NCBI GenBank assembly: GCA_032229885.1
Contig: JAVYAJ010000121.1
Span: 1-7,124 of the forward strand
Reading direction: 5' to 3'
DNA from: Anammoximicrobium sp032229885
Lineage (GTDB): Bacteria > Planctomycetota > Planctomycetia > Pirellulales > Pirellulaceae
Length of the DNA stretch: 7,124 nucleotides
Shown here: one piece after another, positions 1-4,821 of the stretch
Layout of the letters: each line of letters begins with the position of its first letter
Numbering within the stretch: position 1 is the first letter of the stretch
The notes under the pieces: model-generated
What the model was told of the DNA's origin: nothing
Databases searched by the model: none
Seen by the model: the letters and a program-made list of their open reading frames with translations, nothing else
Program-made: the position numbers and the translations under genes

Positions 1-151
1 AGATGACAGCAACCGTGTTGGCCGAAGGCCAACATCAACGTGTCACCGTGGCCCAGATGAATATGGCCTTCGGCCAAAAGAGGCACACGCGCGGCGTCAG
101 CCCTGGGGCGTTGCCCCAGGCTACGGTGAGCGGAGGCCTTCGGCCAAACAG
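1..151 (+). repeat. Large palindromic repeat, left copy (truncated by window start)
   Basis: This is a cluster of short stem-loops, each with a 3-nt loop: TGTTGGCC-GAA-GGCCAACA (16-34), TGGCC-TTC-GGCCA (64-76), CCTGGGGC-GTT-GCCCCAGG (102-120) and GGCC-TTC-GGCC (135-145). It aligns without gaps to 6961-7111. By comparison with that copy the symmetry centre would lie near position 48, so most of the left arm falls before the window. The positions 3-197 can be read as a 64-codon frame, but the reading frame runs straight through the hairpins and has no protein-like character, so I treat the region as non-coding. From memory, similar GGCCGAAGGCC-rich repeats are scattered through planctomycete genomes; this was not searched. 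Confidence 0.85.
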
Positions 152-166
152 ATTCTTGGGTGGCGG

Positions 167-193
167 GGCACTAGCCCGCGTTAGGTTGTGTTG
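167..193 (+). repeat. Short conserved motif GGCACTAG-N-CCG-N-GTTAGGTT, left copy
   Basis: The 27 bases from 167 match 6841-6867 at 22 positions, including all of GGCACTAG and GTTAGGTT. Here the motif follows the hairpin cluster, whereas at 6841 it precedes one, so it may mark a boundary between repeat units. In this copy only, GCGGG (163-167) can pair with CCCGC (175-179) around a 7-nt loop. Confidence 0.6.
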
Positions 194-222
194 CTAGCAG
201 TCGCGCTTCTACAATACATTGT
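186..222 (+). promoter_or_regulatory. Weak candidate promoter upstream of radC
   Basis: TACAAT at 210-215 resembles a sigma70 -10 box, with TTGTGT at 186-191 as a poor -35 box 18 bases upstream. The -10 box overlaps a small palindrome, ACAAT-AC-ATTGT (211-222), which could be an operator. It would leave a leader of roughly 195 bases before the radC start, containing the hairpin at 255-294. The -35 match is weak and the assignment is tentative. Confidence 0.25.
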
Positions 223-417
223 GGGTGGGCGTCAATTCACAGACAGATTTCTAGGCTACCGTGAAGATGGCCGTAGGGCATCCATCACCGTAGCTGAGGG
301 CGTGGGCCAATCATAATTTTCGGCTTGTCGCGCTCGCCAGAGGGCGGATTCCCGCGCGGCGACGAGCCACGCGGATCTTCTCGATTCCCATCGACGCGTT
401 TGAACAGGAACCGGCAC
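194..417. other. Non-coding region between terminal repeat and radC
   Basis: Together with the repeat before it, this makes about 417 bases without a convincing gene. It holds the TACAAT box near 210 and the imperfect hairpin at 255-294. The radC frame is open back to a TTG at 325, but that stretch is rich in Arg, Gly, Pro and Ser, looks unlike a protein domain, and has no clear ribosome binding site at the TTG. Confidence 0.6.
255..294 (+). repeat. 40-nt imperfect hairpin
   Basis: The outer arms GCTACCGTGA (255-264) and TCACCGTAGC (285-294) pair at 9 of 10 positions, with one C-C mismatch. The inner arms GATGGCC (266-272) and GGGCATC (276-282) pair at 6 of 7 positions around a GTA triloop. 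The outer arm resembles the CTACGGTGAG that follows the hairpins at 121-130, so it may be a relative of the terminal repeats. There is no T-tract, so it does not look like an intrinsic terminator. Confidence 0.6.
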
Positions 418-1386
418 GTGGCGGCTACGCCTGACGACGACGATCGCTACGAACGATACTACCGCGTGCTGGCCGCCGCCGCGGCGAGTGAGATGTTTTC
501 GCTGGCCGATCTCAAAGGCGTCTGCGCGGATGAACAGCCCGCTTACGTGACGCGGGTAGTTTCCGCTCTCGAGAACGACCGACTGGTGCAGGCCGTCGAT
601 CTGAAACGCACCGAGTTTCGCTGGGCGGCGGATCGTGACGAATCGACGTTGCGGCAGTGGGCCCGGTCTCAGATCTTCACGGATCGCGTCACACGCTCGC
701 CGCTCGACGAGCGGCCGCGCGAGCGGCTGTTGCGGCTGGGCGCGGAACCATTGCGGACCGCCGAGCTGTTGGCGATTCTCATCCGCACGGGCCGCAAGGG
801 CGTCTCGGCGGTCCAAGCGGGCGAAGCGATCACGATCGCATTCGACCAGCGGCTCGATCAACTGCGCGACGCCGGCCGCGGCGAGCTGGCGCAGATCAGT
901 CCGGTCGTGAAAGACACGGCCTACTGTCAGATCATGGCCGGCATCGAACTGGGACGGCGCGTCGAACGGGCGATCGCCAAGCTGGCCAAGCGCGCGCCGA
1001 TCCGCGGATCGCAGGACGCGATCGATTATTGTCGTGAACGATTTGCCCGGCTGGCCATCGACAGTCGGCAAGAAGAGTTTCACGTCGTCACGCTGGACAC
1101 CAAGAACCACGTTCTGGGCAACCATCTGATCAGCCGGGGGTTGCTGGACCAGACGGTCGTTCACCCTCGCGAGGTGTTTCGGCCCGCGATCAAGGATGCG
1201 GCCAAATCCGTGATCCTCGTTCACAATCACCCGTCCGGCGATCCCACGCCCAGCGCCGTCGATCGGGCGCTGACACGGCGCCTGGAAGAGGCCGGCAAGC
1301 TGCTGGACATCCAGGTGCTGGATCACATCGTCGTCGGCGCCGACAGCGCGGTCAGCATCCGCGAGCTCGACGAACTGGGGCGCTAA
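418..1386 (+). CDS. radC: RadC family JAMM/MPN-domain protein with N-terminal HTH-like extension
   Basis: Encodes 322 residues. Residues ~8-69 look like a small winged-helix segment (YYRVLAAAAASEMFSLADL, then VVSALENDRLVQ). Residues ~94-138 match the RadC helix-hairpin-helix region (RPRERLLRLGAEPLRTAELL, ILIRTG). Residues ~195-321 are the MPN/JAB domain with a complete metal-binding signature: Glu220 in QEEFHVVTLD, then His269-x-His271-x7-Ser279-x2-Asp282 in VHNHPSGDPTPSAVD. RadC was named for DNA repair, but its true biochemical role is unsettled; the fold predicts a zinc hydrolase-like site. I chose the GTG at 418 because AGGAA (406-410) lies 7 bases upstream; a TTG at 325 would give 353 residues. 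Canonical RadC is about 220-230 residues, so this is a long form. It is convergent with the isomerase gene, with 38 bases between the stops. Confidence 0.93.
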   Translation: MAATPDDDDRYERYYRVLAAAAASEMFSLADLKGVCADEQPAYVTRVVSALENDRLVQAVDLKRTEFRWAADRDESTLRQWARSQIFTDRVTRSPLDERPRERLLRLGAEPLRTAELLAILIRTGRKGVSAVQAGEAITIAFDQRLDQLRDAGRGELAQISPVVKDTAYCQIMAGIELGRRVERAIAKLAKRAPIRGSQDAIDYCRERFARLAIDSRQEEFHVVTLDTKNHVLGNHLISRGLLDQTVVHPREVFRPAIKDAAKSVILVHNHPSGDPTPSAVDRALTRRLEEAGKLLDIQVLDHIVVGADSAVSIRELDELGR

Positions 1387-1396
1387 GCCTGACGAG

Positions 1397-1415
1397 CCGC
1401 GGGCCACGACCGCGG
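1397..1415. terminator. Hairpin between convergent radC and isomerase genes
   Basis: CCGCGG (1397-1402) and CCGCGG (1410-1415) form a 6-bp GC stem around a 7-nt loop inside the 38-base gap between the two stop codons. It could serve transcripts from both sides, but neither side has a T-tract, so intrinsic termination is not demonstrated. Confidence 0.3.
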
Positions 1416-1424
1416 GGCGAACGC

Positions 1425-2438
1425 TCAGAAACCGCGGGCGCTGATCACGTCGGCGAAATCCGTCAGGTGATAACCGATATCGACATAGTCGAGCGTGCGG
1501 CACAGCGCTCGCAGGGCCACGCCAAAGCCATCGGGACCGCTGAAACCGCCGAACTGGCCGCCCCCTTTGACATGCGGCTCGAGATCCAGGAACACGCCCG
1601 GCACGCCGCGTTTGTTGAGCTTCTTCTCCAGTTTGGGAATCAAGTCGCGGAAGTCGCGTAGAATCGCCTCGTGCCCCGTGTCTCCCCGGTCGGCGGGCAC
1701 AAAGTGTTTGAGCGCCTCTTCGTCGATGTGATCCGTTTTCTGGGCCGGATGCGGATGGCGATAATCTTTGATGTGCAGCCAGCCCAGACCGGGTTTCATT
1801 TTGCGGTACTGTTGCAGGCATTCGTCCGCCGAGTAGCCCATGGTGGCAATGTTGGCGCCGTCGAAGATCAGCAGCAACGCCGGGTGGTCCACCTGGCGAT
1901 GGATTTCCGCCAGCAGCTCGCCGGTTTGGCCGACCAGGTTGGCCTCCAGCTCCAGCCCGAAAATCACGTCATTTCGATGGCAGGCCTCCGCGATCTTGCC
2001 CAGTTGATCGACGACTTGCGGCAGATGCTCGCGCGGATCCGTTCCCCGCGGATGATAGAACGAGAATCCGCGGATCAGCTTGGTTTCAAACGCCTGGGCC
2101 ATTTCGCACGCTTGTCGCACGTCCTGGTCCAAGTACTTTTTGAACGGCACGTATCGATTGGACGTTCCATCGTCGACGTCCAACAGCTTGACCTTGCCGA
2201 TCGGAGAACCGATCGACGAGACGTTCAATCCATACGCGCGTTCCAGCTCGCGAATCCTGGCGATTTCCGCCTTGCTCAACAGCATCACGTTCTTGATGCC
2301 CTGCCCGGCGTCGATGAACCGGATCGCGTAGTACTGCAAGCCGAGCGCTGCGAAGGCCGAAAACTGTTGTTCGGCGGTCTTCTGGTTAGCGGCTTCGTCG
2401 GCAAAACCGGACAGAATCACACAGGGTTTGTCGGCCAT
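1425..2438 (-). CDS. Sugar phosphate isomerase/epimerase (xylose isomerase-like TIM barrel)
   Basis: Encodes 337 residues with the pattern of the xylose isomerase-like TIM barrel superfamily. Likely metal ligands are Glu165 (GLELEAN), Asp193 (IFDGAN), His222 (GWLHIKD) and Glu287 (FLDLEPH); a substrate-side loop may be VPADRGDTGHEAI (247-259). Such enzymes isomerise or epimerise sugars, sugar acids or inositol-type compounds; the exact substrate cannot be read from the sequence. There is no signal peptide, so it is probably cytoplasmic. Two ATGs compete: the one at 2447 has AAGG directly against it, too close to work well, whereas the one at 2438 has AAGGA 8 bases upstream, so I prefer 2438 (the longer form would have 340 residues). 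It is transcribed alone from the promoter at 2605-2633, leaving a leader of about 160 bases. There are no transporter or dehydrogenase neighbours to hint at the pathway. Confidence 0.9.
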   Translation of the reverse strand: MADKPCVILSGFADEAANQKTAEQQFSAFAALGLQYYAIRFIDAGQGIKNVMLLSKAEIARIRELERAYGLNVSSIGSPIGKVKLLDVDDGTSNRYVPFKKYLDQDVRQACEMAQAFETKLIRGFSFYHPRGTDPREHLPQVVDQLGKIAEACHRNDVIFGLELEANLVGQTGELLAEIHRQVDHPALLLIFDGANIATMGYSADECLQQYRKMKPGLGWLHIKDYRHPHPAQKTDHIDEEALKHFVPADRGDTGHEAILRDFRDLIPKLEKKLNKRGVPGVFLDLEPHVKGGGQFGGFSGPDGFGVALRALCRTLDYVDIGYHLTDFADVISARGF

Positions 2439-2604
2439 CCCAATCATCCTTCGCGGTCAGGGAATCCATATCGAGCCCGCATTTTGCGAAGCCGCGCCCG
2501 GTGCACGCGCACGGGCGATCGTCGCAAACGGTCGTCCACCGTCGCGTCAGCAGCGCGCCATGCCAGCGGGTTGCGGGAACGAAGAAGACGACTTCCGAGC
2601 GGCT

Positions 2605-2633
2605 ATTGTGGAGATTGCATACCGAGCTGTCAA
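2605..2633 (-). promoter_or_regulatory. Sigma70-type promoter for the isomerase gene
   Basis: Read on the minus strand: a perfect TTGACA -35 box (complement of 2628-2633), a 17-base spacer, and CACAAT as -10 box (complement of 2605-2610; four of six match TATAAT). It points at the isomerase start at 2438 and predicts a transcript start near 2598, about 160 bases before the start codon. This is the best promoter match I found in the window. Confidence 0.65.
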
Positions 2634-2773
2634 GTAGTCTGAGCTTGTCCGATCTCCGCGCGTCCGCGGCGCGTGAAGCCTCGGTCAGCCGGGCCAGATC
2701 CGGCGCGGGCGCGTGACGGCAGGTTTCTCGCCGGCCGTGCGGCGAATCCGCCGGGCTCGGCGGCCCTGCGGCA

Positions 2774-2800
2774 AGCGATTATCCGGAAAATCGCTACAAT
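2774..2800 (+). promoter_or_regulatory. Inverted repeat abutting a TACAAT -10-like box upstream of the lipoprotein gene
   Basis: AGCGATT (2774-2780) and AATCGCT (2789-2795) are perfect 7-base inverted arms around ATCCGGAA, and the right arm runs into TACAAT (2795-2800). The layout is what an operator over a promoter would look like. There is no good -35 box upstream, and the leader to the ATG at 2993 would be ~185 bases, so both the promoter and the operator are tentative. Confidence 0.35.
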
Positions 2801-2992
2801 CGATACACTCGACCTAAAGCTCCGCCTTTCAAACGCCGAAATGGAATTGTAATCACGTGCCGGCGCCGTTGAGGGACCGTACATCGTCCGGACCGCTGCG
2901 CAGCGGAAGCGTGCGGAATCCGTACGGGCGTTCGTCGGCTCAGGCCCTGTGCCGCGCGCAGGTTCAATCGTCTGTTGGATAGCGAGGCCACT

Positions 2993-3538
2993 ATGTGGAG
3001 CAAGCAGTTCGCTGGGATCGCCACCTTGATGCTAGCTGGCCTGACCGGCTGTGCGATGTGCGACAATGCACAGGATTACAGCTACGGAACCTATGGCGGA
3101 CGGTGGCAACGAGGCGATCCAGTCAGGGGGCGCGTTGCTTCGGTGTTCGATCCGGCGGGCGTCCAGATCAGCGACGCCTACGCGCCGACCGTAGCGGATG
3201 GTCCGATCGAGTTCTATGAAGGCGATGACTCGGAGGAAGCGTTCGAGGCTTCGCCCGATGACGCACTGAACGACGTGGACGACACAGCGACCGACGCTGC
3301 CGCGTCTGGCGCCGCGCGCGGCGCGGCGGGTCAGGCGGAACAAGAGGCGCCTGCGGCGGGCGCCAAGGCGGCTGTCCCGCTGCCAGCCCTTGCCGAACCA
3401 GCGTCCGAGCCTGGCGCGGCGCGGAGCTCGCCCGCGGAGATTTTCGATTTTCCTGCGATGCCTCGCGAACTCGTCCCCGGGCCGTCGAGTCCGGATGACG
3501 CGCCGAGGCTTCCGCCGCTCGAACCCGAAGCGCGCTGA
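2993..3538 (+). CDS. Small acidic Ala/Pro-rich lipoprotein
   Basis: Encodes 181 residues. The N-terminus is a lipoprotein signal: Lys4, a hydrophobic stretch (FAGIATLMLAGLTG) and lipobox LTGC with Cys20 as the predicted lipidated residue, so it should be anchored in a membrane. Residues 23-56 (CDNAQDYSYGTYGGRWQR, then GDPVRGRVASVFDPAG) form the conserved-looking core, which I recall from short planctomycete lipoproteins of unknown function. From residue 77 onward the chain is low complexity: acidic (EGDDSEEAFEASPDD), then Ala/Gly/Pro/Glu-rich, probably disordered. The ATG at 2993 has GAGG (2984-2987) 5 bases upstream; an upstream TTG at 2975 would add six residues before the signal and is less likely. 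The last codons share a 13-base word with the repeat hairpin at 3647. No function can be assigned. Confidence 0.8.
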   Translation: MWSKQFAGIATLMLAGLTGCAMCDNAQDYSYGTYGGRWQRGDPVRGRVASVFDPAGVQISDAYAPTVADGPIEFYEGDDSEEAFEASPDDALNDVDDTATDAAASGAARGAAGQAEQEAPAAGAKAAVPLPALAEPASEPGAARSSPAEIFDFPAMPRELVPGPSSPDDAPRLPPLEPEAR

Positions 3539-3646
3539 GCCAAGGTTGGCGCCGGCCGGATCGTCGGGGCAGGGCAGGCACGCGGTGCGCGGACGTCGCG
3601 GAGGGATCGGCTCGAAACACACGGAGGACAGGCGACCACGACACGT

Positions 3647-3699
3647 AACCCGAAGCGCGAGCGAGGGGCTACGTTCGTTCGTCGCTTGCGCTGCGGGTT
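3647..3699 (+). repeat. AACCCGAAGCG-type palindromic repeat (long hairpin)
   Basis: An 18-base left arm (3647-3664) beginning AACCCGAAGCGCG and an 18-base right arm (3682-3699) ending CTGCGGGTT pair at 16 of 18 positions, with one A-G mismatch and one G-T that would be a wobble pair in RNA. The loop is 17 bases. From memory, hairpins beginning AACCCGAAGCG and continuing into AGCGAGGG are frequent between genes in planctomycete genomes. Such elements may end or stabilise transcripts; there is no T-tract here. Confidence 0.7.
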
Positions 3700-3846
3700 G
3701 CGATGAAATGCGTCAGCCGCGATCGCGTGTGCGATGCGCCCGTCAGAGGGCAGATGCCGAGCAGGCTCGTCGGCTGGGGACGCCCCAGCTCGGCGCCGTC
3801 CGACAGCGGCCGGCGAGCGTTAAATGGCGATTTTCTCCACGACTGG

Positions 3847-3852
3847 TACAAT
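3847..3852 (+). promoter_or_regulatory. TACAAT -10-like box upstream of the STAS gene
   Basis: TACAAT matches five of six bases of the sigma70 -10 consensus and lies ~155 bases upstream of the preferred start. The best -35 candidate (TGGCGA, 3825-3830, 16-base spacer) is poor. It is tentative. Confidence 0.25.
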
Positions 3853-3969
3853 GAACTCAGTCGCTGACGCCGTGATTGAGCGGCGTTCGGGAAACCAAGG
3901 GGCGGCGCGATCCGACACTGCCCTCGCGGCCAGTCCGCCGGGGCGGCGTGCGGACGCTCGCCTAGGACC

Positions 3970-3984
3970 GAGGACAACGTCCTC
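3970..3984 (+). promoter_or_regulatory. Perfect 6-bp hairpin upstream of the STAS gene
   Basis: GAGGAC-AAC-GTCCTC is a perfect inverted repeat with a 3-nt loop, 22 bases before the ATG at 4007. It could be an operator half-site pair or a leader hairpin affecting ribosome access. The closeness to the start is the only support for a function. Confidence 0.3.
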
Positions 3985-4006
3985 ACCCCAAATGTCCGGT
4001 GCGTAC

Positions 4007-4456
4007 ATGACTATCCACGAGAACGAAAATCCGAGCGACGCGACCTACCGTTGTCCGATCTGTGGAAGTTCGCTGAGTTCCGAGCCCGCACTACCACAAT
4101 ACGACGCTCCGTGTTCGCAATGCGGTTATTTTTTATGGTGTCGTGAACGGTGCTCGGCGGGCGTGGTGGCGCTGGACGTCTTGCCGCAGCGAACGCCCAA
4201 ACCGTGGGATATCGTCCGGCTGGTCGAAGCCCTCGTCGCGCGGGGCGCCCACGTGCGTGTCGTCGCCGATCTGTCTCGTTTGGACCTGGTCGACAGCGCT
4301 TTCATCGCACGGCTCATGTCGCTGAACAAGTTGCTTCAGGCCTCCGCCGGGCGGCTGGCCTTGACGGGGCTGTGCGCCCACATTCGCGAGACGTTCGGAT
4401 ATTTGCGGCTCGACAGGGCGTTCGAGATCGTCGAATCCGCGGGATCGGGAGACTGA
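4007..4456 (+). CDS. Zinc-ribbon plus STAS-domain protein
   Basis: Encodes 149 residues. The N-terminus carries two paired cysteines, Cys16-x2-Cys19 (CPICG) and Cys36-x2-Cys39 (CSQCG), as in a zinc ribbon, with further Cys45 and Cys49. Residues ~52-145 fit a STAS domain (SpoIIAA-like): VALDVLPQRTPKP, then HVRVVADLSRLDLVDSAFI, then RLALTGLCAHIRETFGYLRL. In anti-sigma factor antagonists a serine in a D-S motif is phosphorylated by the partner kinase; here Asp96-Ser97 occupies that place. The protein is therefore probably a cytosolic regulator in a partner-switching system, but no kinase, phosphatase or sigma factor lies nearby. I chose the ATG at 4007, just before the zinc ribbon; the Shine-Dalgarno is weak (GGTG, 3998-4001). 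An in-frame ATG at 3992 and an open frame back to 3824 leave the start uncertain. Confidence 0.78.
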   Translation: MTIHENENPSDATYRCPICGSSLSSEPALPQYDAPCSQCGYFLWCRERCSAGVVALDVLPQRTPKPWDIVRLVEALVARGAHVRVVADLSRLDLVDSAFIARLMSLNKLLQASAGRLALTGLCAHIRETFGYLRLDRAFEIVESAGSGD

Positions 4457-4625
4457 GACGCTGCCGCCGCGGGTTCCTGTCCGGACGCGTTTTTTCGACC
4501 CGTTGCCGGTGGCCCGCCCCCGGCGGTCGCTCGCGGGCTGCCGGATCGCCACCCGTGTCTGACCACAGGCGCTGCCTGCGACTCGGGAGACCAAAAACCT
4601 CGGTTGCTCCGGGGGCTCAGGGTGG

Positions 4626-4654
4626 TTGCAGCGTATGCACAAATCTGTTAGCGT
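4626..4654 (+). promoter_or_regulatory. Candidate rpsA promoter
   Basis: TTGCAG (4626-4631, four of six matching TTGACA) and TAGCGT (4649-4654, three of six matching TATAAT) are separated by 17 bases. Transcription would begin near 4661, where the leader fold starts. The -10 match is modest, but the spacing and position fit. The leader would be about 160 bases. Confidence 0.4.
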
Positions 4655-4660
4655 AAAGGG

Positions 4661-4717
4661 CTTTCCTCTGTCAGCTTACGGTTGGTCGCTGCGTCGGCGA
4701 CCCGGACAGTGGGAAAG
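4661..4717 (+). promoter_or_regulatory. Structured rpsA leader RNA element
   Basis: Three nested stems: CTTTCC (4661-4666) with GGAAAG (4712-4717), CTGTC (4668-4672) with GACAG (4705-4709), and an apical hairpin GGTCGC-TGCGTCG-GCGACC (4684-4702), giving 17 Watson-Crick pairs. A T5 run follows 4 bases later (4722-4726), so the fold could work as an attenuator, or as a protein-binding leader. Many ribosomal protein genes are controlled by their own product through leader RNA, and S1 autoregulates rpsA in E. coli; whether this fold does so is inference. Confidence 0.5.
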
Positions 4718-4821
4718 TGCCTTTTTCTGTACGACCTTGACGAAGGTGAGCGTTTGCGCATTTCGTCGGCCGCGCCGCCGTGCGCTGCGTGGATTCGAAA
4801 GCCAGGCGTGTTGAGTGAACT

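Larger units (their letters stand above)
2439..2992. other. Divergent non-coding region between isomerase and lipoprotein genes
   Basis: About 550 bases with no convincing gene. It contains the minus-strand promoter at 2605-2633, a GC hairpin CCGCC-GGGCTC-GGCGG (2748-2763), the inverted repeat at 2774-2795 and a TACAAT box at 2795-2800. The open frames on either strand here are Arg/Ala/Ser-rich and resemble no protein family I know. Confidence 0.6.
3539..4006. other. Non-coding region between lipoprotein and STAS genes
   Basis: About 470 bases. A small palindrome GCCAA-GG-TTGGC (3539-3550) begins immediately after the lipoprotein stop codon, without a T-tract. The dispersed-repeat hairpin occupies 3647-3699. 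A TACAAT box lies at 3847-3852 without a good -35 box, and a 6-bp hairpin lies at 3970-3984. The STAS frame is open upstream to 3824, but that extension has low-complexity Arg/Ser/Ala composition and I consider it untranslated. Confidence 0.55.
4457..4821. other. Upstream region of rpsA
   Basis: 365 bases with no convincing gene. The first part holds a T6 run (4490-4495) and a 5-bp hairpin CAGGC-GCT-GCCTG (4566-4578). A candidate promoter lies at 4626-4654, a folded leader element at 4661-4717, a T5 run at 4722-4726 and a small hairpin ACCTT-GACG-AAGGT at 4734-4747. The remainder to the start codon carries no strong Shine-Dalgarno sequence. Confidence 0.6.

Noticed and set aside
1..151. CRISPR array
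   Set aside because: The repeated units are short self-complementary hairpins in alternating orientation, without regular spacers, and no cas gene is present.
167..187. Integron attC site suggested by GTTAGGT
   Set aside because: GTTAGGT fits GTTRRRY, but no RYYYAAC partner lies at a suitable distance upstream of either copy, and there is no integrase or cassette arrangement.
3..197. 64-codon frame through the left repeat
   Set aside because: It is made of translated hairpins (ATVLAEGQHQR, GALPQATVSGGLRP). Such peptides arise wherever this repeat is read in frame; no ribosome binding site is visible.
256..1821. 521-codon open frame on the minus strand opposite radC
   Set aside because: It covers radC and runs into the isomerase gene in another frame; both of those have clear motifs, and this frame resembles no family.
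1671..2642. 323-codon plus-strand frame opposite the isomerase gene
   Set aside because: It is a shadow frame; the minus strand has the TIM-barrel motifs, a promoter and a ribosome binding site.
2846..2851. Minus-strand -10 box TACAAT
   Set aside because: No -35-like sequence lies at the right spacing, and the isomerase gene already has a much better promoter closer to its start.
4457..4500. Intrinsic terminator for the STAS gene
   Set aside because: A T6 run exists at 4490-4495, but no stable stem precedes it; only a 4-bp CGCG pairing is possible.
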